Source: Dehalococcoidia bacterium
Lineage (GTDB): Bacteria > Chloroflexota > Dehalococcoidia > Dehalococcoidales > UBA2162
Length of the DNA: 64,000 nucleotides
Assembly: GCA_011191975.1 (NCBI GenBank)
Contig: DUFA01000107.1
Coordinates: 62,001-126,000 of the forward strand
Reading direction: 5' to 3'
Numbering within the stretch: the stretch's first letter is position 1; each line of letters starts with the position of its first letter. Shown piece by piece: positions 54,058 through 61,218 of this stretch. The notes beneath the pieces were generated by a model, which searched no databases, was not told where the DNA came from, and saw only the letters and a list, made by a program, of their open reading frames with translations. The position numbers were made by a program, and so were the translations under genes.

Positions 54058-54129
54058 ATGCCAGGAAAACCTACACTAACATTCACTTGAAGCAATTATG
54101 CACAGCCTGATGCATGTAGTGTATCCTAG
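54058..54129 (+). CDS. Candidate TGA-containing minigene (small selenoprotein or leader peptide)
   Basis: ATG 54058 follows a near-consensus AAGGAGGTG site and opens MPGKPTLTFT. TGA at 54088 follows, and the same frame continues SNYAQPDACSVS to TAG 54127. If the TGA is read as Sec the product has 23 residues; otherwise it is a 10-residue leader. A hairpin ATGCA...TGCAT follows the TGA, but its loop is only about 12 bases away and begins with C, short of normal bacterial SECIS criteria. It sits 97 bases upstream of the YedE selenium transporter. Confidence 0.4.
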
Positions 54130-54225
54130 TACCTTTCCTGAGGTAGTACTAATCTGATAAACACCATCATCAGAAATTCTGCGATTATTTCCTAAAATAT
54201 TCATCTATCCAGAATGGAGGTATCT

Positions 54226-55305
54226 ATGCGACGTTTCTTAACGCGCAGATTATTGATAATTTACGCCGGACTCATTTTCGGAGTTCTGGCTGCATTGATG
54301 GTCAACTGGGGAAATCCGGCTAATATGGGCATATGTGTCGCCTGTTTTATTCGTGATATTTCAGGCGCTCTGGGACTTCATCGCGCAGGTGTTGTCCAGT
54401 ACGTTCGCCCGGAGATCATCGGTTTTATCCTTGGGGCCTTTATCACGGCATTTGCATTCCGAGAGTGGCGTTCTTCAGGTGGTTCTTCGCCACTGGTACG
54501 TTTCTTCCTCGGTGCGTTCGTAATGATCGGAGCGCTCGTATTCCTTGGTTGCCCAACCCGTATGATAATACGAATCGCCGGCGGAGATCTTAACGGGATT
54601 CTCGGCCTGGCTGGAATAATCGTCGGGGTGCTTATAGGTATCGTTTTCCTGAAACGTGGATTCAATCTTGGTCGGGCAACGTCGATGAAACCGGCAGTCG
54701 GATGGATAATGCCCATCGCCATGATAGGTCTCCTTGTACTCGCCCTGGTGAAACCGGGTTTTATATTCGCCAGTGAAAGCGGACCGGGAGCAGCAAGTGC
54801 AGCAATAGCGGTTTCACTTGTAGTCGGGCTGGCTGTCGGATTCATGGCCCAACGTACCCGTATGTGCTTCGTCGGCGCCTGGCGCGATATATTTCTTGTA
54901 AAGGATTTCTATCTTGTCAGCGGTATCATCGCTTTCTTCATTGCCGTTCTGGTAACGAATTACCTAGCAGGAAACTTCGGGGCTGACGGTATCTACCACT
55001 GGGGTTTCGATAGCCAGCCTATAGCCCATAACGACCATCTTTGGAATTTCCTCGGTATGACCCTGGTAGGTCTGGGGGCAACATTATTAGGTGGCTGTCC
55101 ACTAAGGCAGCTCATCCTTACCGGTGAAGGCAATACCGATTCCGGTATTACCATTCTCGGTCTTTTTGCCGGGGCAGCTTTTGCCCATAACTTCCTCCTG
55201 GCATCAAGTCCGGCTGGTACAGGCGCATGGGGACCCGTGGCAGTAATTATCGGCCTGGTATTCTGTGTAGCCGTCGGATTCCTGATGAGAGAGAAAATAG
55301 CCTAG
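54226..55305 (+). CDS. YedE-type selenium transport/metabolism membrane protein
   Basis: The 359-residue protein has about nine to ten membrane segments and the sulfur-transport (YeeE/YedE) fold. The signatures of the selenium-linked subgroup are NPANMGICVACFIRDISGAL near residue 26, GCPTRMIIRIAGGDLNG, RTRMCFVGAWRDIF and GGCPLRQLILTGEGNTDSG. The conserved cysteines are believed to handle selenite- or selenide-type species. The start at 54226 is set by GGAGG five bases upstream. It is followed by DUF3343, kinase-like and TusA-like genes and selC. Confidence 0.88.
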   Translation: MRRFLTRRLLIIYAGLIFGVLAALMVNWGNPANMGICVACFIRDISGALGLHRAGVVQYVRPEIIGFILGAFITAFAFREWRSSGGSSPLVRFFLGAFVMIGALVFLGCPTRMIIRIAGGDLNGILGLAGIIVGVLIGIVFLKRGFNLGRATSMKPAVGWIMPIAMIGLLVLALVKPGFIFASESGPGAASAAIAVSLVVGLAVGFMAQRTRMCFVGAWRDIFLVKDFYLVSGIIAFFIAVLVTNYLAGNFGADGIYHWGFDSQPIAHNDHLWNFLGMTLVGLGATLLGGCPLRQLILTGEGNTDSGITILGLFAGAAFAHNFLLASSPAGTGAWGPVAVIIGLVFCVAVGFLMREKIA

Positions 55306-55316
55306 GAGCAGGTGAC

Positions 55317-55853
55317 ATGCCATTTTTTAAACGCGACAAGAAACCGGAGTTCGAAGGAGGAGGGCTGGTTCTCTTCCACGAGGTGCAGGAGGCCATGAAG
55401 GCTGAAAAGGTGTTGAAAAATGCCGATTATACCGTGAAGCTGGTGGCACCCCCTCCCGAACTGCGAAAAGGTTGCGATCTTGCCGTGGAGATAAACCTGG
55501 TGGAGCAGCCTGGTATCGAGCGGCTGCTGGCTCAGAAAAACGTAATATATATGTATATCACTCCACTGAAGAACGGTACCCGAGAAATACTGGAGATAGT
55601 TAAGGTTACCGATTTCGGTCAATGGCTTATGGTTAAAGCTGGAAACATGAAACTGACCTTCGAAAAAGAAACCGGCGAGATAGTCAATACATCAGGTGGT
55701 GGATGCCCTGACATTCCGGTGATGCACATGAAATTGATCGGGAAAAAACTGGAAGAAGCGCCAAAACCGAAGGACATAGGTTTCACGCTATGTTCGTTGA
55801 TGCTCGATAAAGCCCTCGAAGAAAGCATCATCCTGCAGAAAGGAGGAAGTTAG
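55317..55853 (+). CDS. DUF3343 (putative Se/S carrier-like) protein with a C-terminal cysteine region
   Basis: The 178-residue protein has a DUF3343-like N-terminal part (about 18-82: GLVLFHEVQEAMKAEKVLKNADYTVKLVAPPPELRKGCDLAVEI) of the kind found in the selenium protein YedF. A second part with TSGGGCPDIPVMHMKLIGKK and GFTLCSLMLDKALEE follows. ATG 55317 follows AGGAGCAGG. In YedF, DUF3343 is fused to a TusA domain; here TusA is a separate gene three positions on. A role in carrying or reducing selenium is inferred. Confidence 0.75.
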   Translation: MPFFKRDKKPEFEGGGLVLFHEVQEAMKAEKVLKNADYTVKLVAPPPELRKGCDLAVEINLVEQPGIERLLAQKNVIYMYITPLKNGTREILEIVKVTDFGQWLMVKAGNMKLTFEKETGEIVNTSGGGCPDIPVMHMKLIGKKLEEAPKPKDIGFTLCSLMLDKALEESIILQKGGS

Positions 55854-55854
55854 T

Positions 55855-56748
55855 ATGCTGCTTATTGCAGGGACCGTACCGTATGCCGACTTCCCTCTTG
55901 TCACGGGAAAAATCTGGCTTGATGGTGAGGTGCTGGTTGCAGGAAGGCACAGCTTTCCGCGTACCCAGGGAACCGGCGCCATGATAGGTGCTGCCCTTGC
56001 CGTTACCAGTTATCTTGGACAGAATAATCCTTATGTTGTTCTTGCTGGTGACACGGGTCAGGGAAAAGGCAGCAGGGCAATATATGAACACCTTATCCAG
56101 ACCATCGATGAACTCTCACCGGATGTCCTTGCTCTGCACTACTGGCTGCCGGACATGATGCTTTCCAGAAGACTCTGTGATGCAATCGATAAGTGTCGGA
56201 AAAGGCCCTTAATGATTGCCGACGCCGCCTCGATGTATTCTGCCAAAGCAGCCGGATTAGCCGCCAAATTCGATATCTTTACACCTGACGCAACCGAAAT
56301 GGCCTTTCTTGCCGATCCGGACGCTACCCACCCGGCTTATATCAACAAGCACTTATTTGATACCGATGTCAGTAGAACGCCCGAACTGGTTGCCGCGGCA
56401 TATAAAAATAACGATGCCGCAAAGCTATTACTGGTTAAAGGCTCAACAGATTATATCGTACGAAACGGAGAAATAATTGAGACAGTGACCGAACCCAACG
56501 TACCTGAGCTTGAAGCGATCGGCGGTACCGGGGATACGATCACCGGGCAGGTCGCTGCTTTTACCAGTGCCGGTCTGGAACCACTTGAAGCTGCAATAAT
56601 CTCTGCCAGAGCAAACCGCCTGGCTGGAAAACTAGCCCAGGCTACTCCGGCAACGAAGGTAGCTGAAATAATCGATCATCTCCCTGCAGTGTTTACAAAA
56701 AACCTGTGTGAGTGGAGTGGTGTCTGTATACCGAAAGGAGAAAAATGA
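55855..56748 (+). CDS. Ribokinase-like / NAD(P)H-hydrate-dehydratase-related protein in the selenium cluster
   Basis: The 297-residue protein has the C-terminal fold of YjeF/Nnr proteins: AGDTGQGKGSRAIYEHL, FTPDATEMAFLADPD (compare LTPHPGEM), LLLVKGSTDYIV (compare VLKGAYSVI) and the catalytic AIGGTGDTITGQVAAF. The usual SAGTGD becomes AIGGTGD. An active repair enzyme is possible but its placement between DUF3343 and TusA genes suggests a specialised role in selenium metabolism. A similar gene recurs in published selenium clusters to my recollection, but I cannot verify this. The last base overlaps tusA. Confidence 0.7.
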   Translation: MLLIAGTVPYADFPLVTGKIWLDGEVLVAGRHSFPRTQGTGAMIGAALAVTSYLGQNNPYVVLAGDTGQGKGSRAIYEHLIQTIDELSPDVLALHYWLPDMMLSRRLCDAIDKCRKRPLMIADAASMYSAKAAGLAAKFDIFTPDATEMAFLADPDATHPAYINKHLFDTDVSRTPELVAAAYKNNDAAKLLLVKGSTDYIVRNGEIIETVTEPNVPELEAIGGTGDTITGQVAAFTSAGLEPLEAAIISARANRLAGKLAQATPATKVAEIIDHLPAVFTKNLCEWSGVCIPKGEK

Positions 56749-56957
56749 TCGAAATAGATGTACGCGGCTATTCTTGTCCAATACCCGTCGTTAATACGAA
56801 AAAAGCGATCAAGGAGAATCCCGGCAAAGAACTCATTGTACTGGTTGAGAGTGCAGTCTCCAGGGAAAATGTGACCCGCCTAGCTCAAAGTGAAGGTTAT
56901 ACCGCGCAGGTAGAAGAGACTGACGACGGGTACAAACTAGTATTGAAACCGAAGTAA
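56745..56957 (+). CDS. TusA/SirA-like sulfur (selenium) carrier
   Basis: The 70-residue protein has the TusA fold with IDVRGYSCPIPVVNTKKAI; the CPxP cysteine is the persulfide or perselenide carrier. It overlaps the kinase-like gene by four bases (ATGA). In the company of YedE and DUF3343 it most likely carries selenium rather than sulfur for 2-thiouridine. Confidence 0.88.
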   Translation: MIEIDVRGYSCPIPVVNTKKAIKENPGKELIVLVESAVSRENVTRLAQSEGYTAQVEETDDGYKLVLKPK

Positions 56958-56969
56958 GTAATAATGGGC

Positions 56970-57085
56970 AAAATCCTAACCTCTAATATCTAAAATCTAA
57001 ACAAATTCGCAACACTAATAACCAAATAATTTCGTGTTTTGAGATTAGGGATTCGATATTTGGATTTTTGGTATTATTGCGCCTG
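56970..57085. repeat. AT-rich intergenic palindromic repeat before selC
   Basis: The stretch between the TusA-like gene and selC reads CTAACCTCTAATATCTAAAATCTAAAC and, on the other side, GAGATTAGGGATTCGATATTTGGATTTTT. The second half is loosely the reverse complement of the first. Sequences of this composition are widely repeated in environmental anaerobe genomes. It could act as a terminator between the operon and selC. Confidence 0.4.
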
Positions 57086-57117
57086 ATGGAGCCTGTAGTA
57101 TATACTATGACTGGAAC

Positions 57118-57214
57118 GGGAGCGGATGAGTCCCGGTGGACTTCGCGGACTTCAACTCCGTCTGGGGGGCGTTAGAGCGTCTTCGGTGGGTTCGACTCCC
57201 ATGCGCTCCCGCCA
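57118..57214 (+). tRNA. selC: tRNA-Sec (selC), anticodon TCA, encoded CCA
   Basis: The 97-nucleotide sequence has the bacterial tRNA-Sec architecture. The acceptor GGGAGCG/CGCTCCC is followed by G-CCA and the T stem GTGGG/CCCAT. It has a six-base-pair D stem GAGTCC/GGACTT with a CGGT tetraloop, an anticodon loop CTTCAAC with TCA, and a long variable arm. It decodes UGA as selenocysteine, and no other tRNA has this layout. It lies 160 bases after the last selenium gene. Flanking ORFs in the track (57126, 57136) are shadows. Confidence 0.95.
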
Positions 57215-57471
57215 TCTATCATTTCATCCCGTTTTCCTTTGTTATTCCTCTTCTTTCTTTTATTGCCTTCTTATTCACCAATATAGTATACTCAGTGTCT
57301 ACCTTATTCATAATTCTTTAGTAAATTATCGACGTTTGCAGTGGGGTACTACTAACACCTGTATGTGTGGTGGAGGAGTATCCCCAATTTATTTTAAAGG
57401 GAGGTGATATTTTTAGAGCAGTACCACTATTAATTCTTGAAAGTAATTTAATTAATAAAGGAGATATAACT

Positions 57472-57771
57472 ATGTATTTGGTTTCAAACAGTACCTATCC
57501 CCTATCAAGTGCAAAAGAAATAGCTGCAGCCTTTGTAAAAGCAGCAGCAGAGCCTTTACCACCATATATCAAACGAACTCACACACTAACTACAGCTGGT
57601 GACCTTGGAATCAGGGTACTCGGTATTTACGAAGTGGAAGATGATAAAGTATCCCAGGCAATCAAGGATCTTACAAAGTATTTCGTTCAGTATTATGAGA
57701 TGGAGGGATTTTCGTATACGTTAGAACCTATGTTAACTGCTCAAGAAGCAATACCTCTACTGGGATTATAA
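57472..57771 (+). CDS. Small soluble protein, unknown
   Basis: The 99-residue product starts MYLVSNSTYPLSSAKEIAAAF; AAAGGAG eight bases upstream fixes this start rather than the track's earlier one. It is alpha/beta with a GDLGIRVLGIYEVEDDKVSQAIKDL centre, reminiscent of small ferredoxin-like-fold dimer proteins such as its neighbours, but I do not recognise the family. The 257-base gap back to selC shows nothing else. Confidence 0.6.
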   Translation: MYLVSNSTYPLSSAKEIAAAFVKAAAEPLPPYIKRTHTLTTAGDLGIRVLGIYEVEDDKVSQAIKDLTKYFVQYYEMEGFSYTLEPMLTAQEAIPLLGL

Positions 57772-57841
57772 ATAAGCAGAACTAAATTATCTTGGGTGAT
57801 ACAAGCTAATGGGTATTGAATACTAAAAAGGAGTGAAAGAA

Positions 57842-58276
57842 ATGAGCGTAGAGGAAAATAAAAAGACATTATATCGGGTTTTTGAAGAGGTGTGGAATAA
57901 AGGTAATTTAGATTTAATACCTGATCTTGTTTCACCCGATTATGTCGGTACACATGCACAAGGCGTTGCTAAAGGTCACGATGGATATGAGCAAATGGTA
58001 AAATCTATGATATCATTTCTACCCGACCTTCATTATACGGTGGAAAATGTAGTCGGTGAAGGTGACATATTGACGGCTAAAGTAACTTACACAGGGACTA
58101 TCGCTAATGGCAAGATAGGTGATCTTGATATATCAGGAAAAAAGATAAAAGTCACAGCTGTTCTTATAAATCGATATGAAGACGGTAAATGTATAGAATC
58201 AGAAAATTATAGTAATCCCCTTAATCCACTAAAGCAAGTGGGGGTAACCATACCGCCTGAGTGGGGTATGGGATAA
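57842..58276 (+). CDS. SnoaL-like (NTF2-fold) ester-cyclase family protein
   Basis: The 144-residue protein from ATG 57842 (AAGGAGTG upstream) reads VEENKKTLYRVFEEVWNKGNLDLIPDLV. The GEGDILTAKVTYTGT strand and C-terminal NPLNPLKQVGVTIPPEW match the homologues at 10084, 59754 and 62002. Family members are polyketide cyclases, isomerases and hydrolases. Substrate unknown. Confidence 0.85.
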   Translation: MSVEENKKTLYRVFEEVWNKGNLDLIPDLVSPDYVGTHAQGVAKGHDGYEQMVKSMISFLPDLHYTVENVVGEGDILTAKVTYTGTIANGKIGDLDISGKKIKVTAVLINRYEDGKCIESENYSNPLNPLKQVGVTIPPEWGMG

Positions 58277-58315
58277 CAATCACTTAGAAATAAAAAATAA
58301 AAGGAGAAACAAAAA

Positions 58316-58645
58316 ATGTTAGTTGCGGATATTTACAGACTTAAAGATTCTTATTACGCTATGTCTGCCGAACTCCAATCTGGAGATGAAGAAGCAAAGA
58401 AAAGGAGAGAAGAAATCCAGAAGGAAGCAAGTGCTTGGATAGAGAAATATGCCAAACTTGGGAAATGGAAGGCGCATTACCCATTTGCCAACGGGAGGGG
58501 AGGTATCTCTATTTGGGAATTTGAATCTGGGGAAGAAATGGCTCGCATTCTCTCGGAGTCTATTATATTCGGTCATATTGAGTCAGAAACTATCCCTCTT
58601 TCAGAGGTTGATATGATTGCCAATATACTTAAGGAGTCAGCTTAA
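58316..58645 (+). CDS. Muconolactone-isomerase-like (ferredoxin-fold) protein
   Basis: The 109-residue protein is a small alpha/beta-barrel-type protein: LVADIYRLKDSYYAM, a helical charged centre (SASWIEKYAKLGKWKAHYPFANGRG region) and ISIWEFESGEEMARILSES. It resembles the neighbour at 58808 in the x-x-S/L-W-x-W/V-x-S-x-E-E-x pattern. Probably a dimeric small-molecule-binding protein. Strong AAAGGAGAAAC site. Confidence 0.65.
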   Translation: MLVADIYRLKDSYYAMSAELQSGDEEAKKRREEIQKEASAWIEKYAKLGKWKAHYPFANGRGGISIWEFESGEEMARILSESIIFGHIESETIPLSEVDMIANILKESA

Positions 58646-58748
58646 GCAGGCTACCAAGAAAGAATTTAAATACTATCATCAGCCAATAATCGGTAAATCA
58701 GAACCATAGTTAGGGAAGGCTATCTGGTTATAGATATTAACGACATAG

Positions 58749-58776
58749 GCTAGCAGGTCTTCAATGGTCTGCTAGC
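58749..58776 (+). repeat. 28-nt intergenic stem-loop, copy 1
   Basis: GCTAGCAG and CTGCTAGC (8 bp, perfect) flank a 12-base GTCTTCAATGGT. G-U and U-G pairs plus C-G extend the stem to 11 bp around TTCAAT. It lies 31 bases before the ATG of the next gene. The preceding TTAACGACA motif (58737-58745) recurs before copies 2 and 3. Confidence 0.75.
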
Positions 58777-58807
58777 TTCCACTCAATAAAGTTGAAGGAG
58801 AATAGCA

Positions 58808-59110
58808 ATGAATTTTTTGATGACTATTACGTACAAAGATTCCTGGTATGCTTTACCACAAGAAAAGAGGTCAGAGATTGTGGGGCAAGTTGTAGCATAT
58901 CACGAGAAGTATCTCAAAGAAGGCAAACTCAAAGATACTTACTCGTTTGCTGGTGGGATACTGATGAGTGTCTGGAATGTAGACTCTCTTGAGGAATTTG
59001 TCCTCATTCAATCAGAACACCCTTATTCTGTGTTAGTCAATTACGAGTCTGCTCCATTTCTTGACCATCAGGAGGTTGTCACGCTCATGGGGAAATTGAG
59101 AAACCGCTAA
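58808..59110 (+). CDS. Muconolactone-isomerase-like / DUF-type small alpha-beta protein
   Basis: The 100-residue product (MNFLMTITYKDSWYALPQEK) has the strand-helix pattern of the muconolactone isomerase and YCII-like dimeric ferredoxin folds: FAGGILMSVWNVDSLEEFVLIQSEHPY. It is preceded by AAGGAGAATAGCA. Stem-loop copy 1 is just upstream. The 66-residue frame at 58792 is a shadow. Confidence 0.7.
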   Translation: MNFLMTITYKDSWYALPQEKRSEIVGQVVAYHEKYLKEGKLKDTYSFAGGILMSVWNVDSLEEFVLIQSEHPYSVLVNYESAPFLDHQEVVTLMGKLRNR

Positions 59111-59225
59111 TAAGTTTAACTAGATAAAAAGTTTTGGACTTACCATGATTCCCTCGGCATGTATCAACAAATAGGCATTATCTCACCCACTGGATAGACC
59201 TGTCCATATAAGGTATTAACTACAA

Positions 59226-59253
59226 GCTAGCAGGTTTTCGTTGGTCTGCTAGC
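59226..59253 (+). repeat. 28-nt intergenic stem-loop, copy 2
   Basis: GCTAGCAG/CTGCTAGC around GTTTTCGTTGGT. The spacing to the next ATG (59278) is 24 bases and the sequence CCTGAATTAAGAAAGGA after the stem is shared with copy 3. TTAACTACA (59216-59224) precedes it. Confidence 0.75.
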
Positions 59254-59277
59254 CTGAATTAAGAAAGGAATTAATAT

Positions 59278-59670
59278 ATGGATATAAAAGAATTCGCAGA
59301 AAAGTTCATTGAAGCGGAAGACAAAGCATTTCAGCAAGGTGATTATGAAGCATTAGAGCAAATCGAATCACCAAATATCGTGATACATTATCCACCACTA
59401 CCAGACTTCAATGGGTTCGAAGCACACAAACAATATATTATGGCTGCCCGTGAGGGAACTAAAGACCTTCAACAAGAGTGGCAATACGTTGTTGGTGATG
59501 GTAATATAGCTGTCCTGTCCTTGAAGCAACAAATGACTACTACAGTAGATAATCCACAATTCCAGATACCAGCTGGTTCGACTGTGAATGCTGATGGGTT
59601 GTTTGTATTAAAACGAGAAAACGATAAGATTGCTGAAATTTGGTTACATTCCAATCTTGCTGTTGAATGA
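59278..59670 (+). CDS. SnoaL-like (NTF2-fold) family protein
   Basis: The 130-residue protein shows the short SnoaL/ester-cyclase pattern: FIEAEDKAFQQGDYEALEQI, GDGNIAVLSLKQQ and INADGLFVLKRENDKIAEIWLHS-like ending. GAAAGGAATT precedes the ATG. It is diverged from its neighbours and lacks the C-terminal LGVxPP element. Confidence 0.78.
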   Translation: MDIKEFAEKFIEAEDKAFQQGDYEALEQIESPNIVIHYPPLPDFNGFEAHKQYIMAAREGTKDLQQEWQYVVGDGNIAVLSLKQQMTTTVDNPQFQIPAGSTVNADGLFVLKRENDKIAEIWLHSNLAVE

Positions 59671-59700
59671 ATTTTTATTTTTAACTACATAAAGGATGAA

Positions 59701-59728
59701 GCCAGCAGGTCATCAATGGTCTGCCAGC
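59701..59728 (+). repeat. 28-nt intergenic stem-loop, copy 3
   Basis: GCCAGCAG and CTGCCAGC around GTCATCAATGGT. The T-to-C change is on both arms at the same sequence position, so it leaves a two-base internal mismatch rather than a compensated pair. The loop is nearly identical to copy 1, and the CCTGAATTAAGAAAGGAG trailer matches copy 2. It lies 25 bases before ATG 59754. Confidence 0.72.
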
Positions 59729-59753
59729 CTGAATTAAGAAAGGAGAAATACAA

Positions 59754-60173
59754 ATGTCACTCGAATCAAATAAAGCCGTTGTGCTCCGGGAAATTGATTT
59801 CTGGAACGGTCACGACGCCGAAAAGATAGATGAGGTTTATGCTGACGACTACGTTGGCCACGAGATCAATGGATCCCACGGCGGAAGCCGAGACCAGGTG
59901 AAGCAGGGCGCTGTTGCCATTTTTGCCGCTTTCCCCGATGTGCATCTGACTGCTGATGCCATCATCGCCGAAGGGGATAAGGTCGTCAAGCTCTGGACGG
60001 GTCGCATGACCCATAAAGCCGAGTATATGGGCATTCCGGCGACAGGAAAGGAAATCGTCGTCACCGGGTGTAATGTCTTCCGCATCGTTGACGATAAGAT
60101 CGCAGAGTGCTGGGCCCACACGGATTCCCTGAGCATGATGCAGCAACTCGGCGTAATTCCGCCGATGGGATAG
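59754..60173 (+). CDS. SnoaL-like ester-cyclase family protein (GC-richer than neighbours)
   Basis: The 139-residue protein has the full ester-cyclase pattern: LREIDFWNGHDAEKIDEVYADDYVGHE, IIAEGDKVVKLWTGRMTHKAEYMGIPATG and MMQQLGVIPPMG. Its sequence is visibly GC-rich at third positions compared with the flanking genes, suggesting a separate origin. AAGGAG site. The minus-strand frames over it are shadows. Confidence 0.87.
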   Translation: MSLESNKAVVLREIDFWNGHDAEKIDEVYADDYVGHEINGSHGGSRDQVKQGAVAIFAAFPDVHLTADAIIAEGDKVVKLWTGRMTHKAEYMGIPATGKEIVVTGCNVFRIVDDKIAECWAHTDSLSMMQQLGVIPPMG

Positions 60174-60199
60174 TTTCACTTTATATTGATATGAAAGGA

Positions 60200-60227
60200 G
60201 CTAGCAGTTTTTTAACAATCTGCTAGC
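60200..60227 (+). repeat. 28-nt intergenic stem-loop, copy 4
   Basis: GCTAGCAG/CTGCTAGC around a diverged TTTTTTAACAAT loop of the same 12-base length. It follows the 59754 gene, and unlike copies 1-3 no ATG follows closely (the next gene starts 204 bases on). The rest of the 60228-60431 gap has no visible gene. Confidence 0.65.
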
Positions 60228-60431
60228 TTACTTCTTCTTTGCCAGAGCACGGCTGAGGCAACACAAGATTGCCGTACAGGCGTAGTGTGAGTGCAATGTG
60301 AGTAATTCTCTTATTGACATCACCGCCCCACTCCTTTAAACTCAATAACCATAAGTAACGGGTACTATAGCTGCCGATAGTGCGGTTGATAGTGCCCGAT
60401 TATGTTTTAGGGAGTTAACTAAGATAGGACA

Positions 60432-61130
60432 ATGTCAAGCTTTTTAATTTTTATTGCAGAACCAGCAGTAGGTGGAGTAGTTGAAAAGACTTTTTTCGGA
60501 AAGCATAAGGTGAGTATCGGTAGTTTGTATAACGTAGTTGGTTACTGGGCTTACCAGCAGGGCGCTGTACTTGGTTATGCTTTACGAAATAACCTAAAAT
60601 TACTAGCAAAGTTAGCAGGACTGTTAGGTGCGAATATCCATGATAAGGAGGCTGAAGAACTAACCATTTCTTTAAGAGAATGGTTAAGAAAAATGGCGTT
60701 AGAACAACTGGAAGAAGCGGGAAATGAAGAAAAGACTTTCTACCATTTATATACAGCAAGAGAATTACGGACATTTGGAATAAAAAATCCACGTTGGCCT
60801 TCAGATAAGGCACTTAAAAAGAAAGTCGATACAAAATTCGTTGGTCGCGTACTGCGTTCTTCTTTTATAAAAGGGGTAGCACTAGGTCTCAATTTTCCAA
60901 CTGAATTCATAAATTTTTGGGAATATACTTATCGAATTAGGTCAAATAGTGAATCGAAGGAAACTTCTAAGATAGTTGATTTAGAGACTGAAACACAACC
61001 GTTTCGAACACTAAGTGAGGTTATTGTTGAAATTTGTCGATCAACGATATCCTGGGCATCGGAAGGATCAGGAATACTCAGTCGAAAGGAGATCAAATAT
61101 CTCGAACAGTTAGTCATAGAAAATGAGTAA
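60432..61130 (+). CDS. Soluble protein of unknown family
   Basis: The 232-residue product has an N-terminal SFLIFIAEPAVGGVVEKTFF part and mostly helical, charged middle and C-terminal parts (WLRKMALEQLEEAGNEEK, YTARELRTFGI, SGILSRKEIKYLEQL). No catalytic motif or membrane segment is clear. The ribosome-binding site is weak. I do not recognise the family. Confidence 0.5.
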   Translation: MSSFLIFIAEPAVGGVVEKTFFGKHKVSIGSLYNVVGYWAYQQGAVLGYALRNNLKLLAKLAGLLGANIHDKEAEELTISLREWLRKMALEQLEEAGNEEKTFYHLYTARELRTFGIKNPRWPSDKALKKKVDTKFVGRVLRSSFIKGVALGLNFPTEFINFWEYTYRIRSNSESKETSKIVDLETETQPFRTLSEVIVEICRSTISWASEGSGILSRKEIKYLEQLVIENE

Positions 61131-61170
61131 AAATATACTGAGTATATATTACCCATTAAAAACAGAAAAG

Positions 61171-61205
61171 CACTCCCACCAGCCGAAGAGATTGGGAATT
61201 AAAAA
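61171..61205 (+). promoter_or_regulatory. Leader motif with CCGAAGAGATTGG (copy 1)
   Basis: TCCCACCAGCCGAAGAGATTGGGA is a TCCCA/TGGGA hairpin about 35 bases before the methyltransferase gene. The core CxGAAGAGATTGG recurs at 61961 before the next gene with the same spacing. Confidence 0.45.
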
Positions 61206-61218
61206 ATGAGGTATCTCG

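Noticed and set aside
57126-57407. ORFs 57126-57407 and 57136-57321
   Set aside because: Both run through selC (tRNA-Sec) and lack ribosome sites.
58749-60227. Integron attC sites or a CRISPR array as explanation of the 28-nt stem-loops
   Set aside because: No GTTRRRY/RYYYAAC core sites flank the stems. The intervals (about 470 bases) contain genes and are far too long and coding for spacers.
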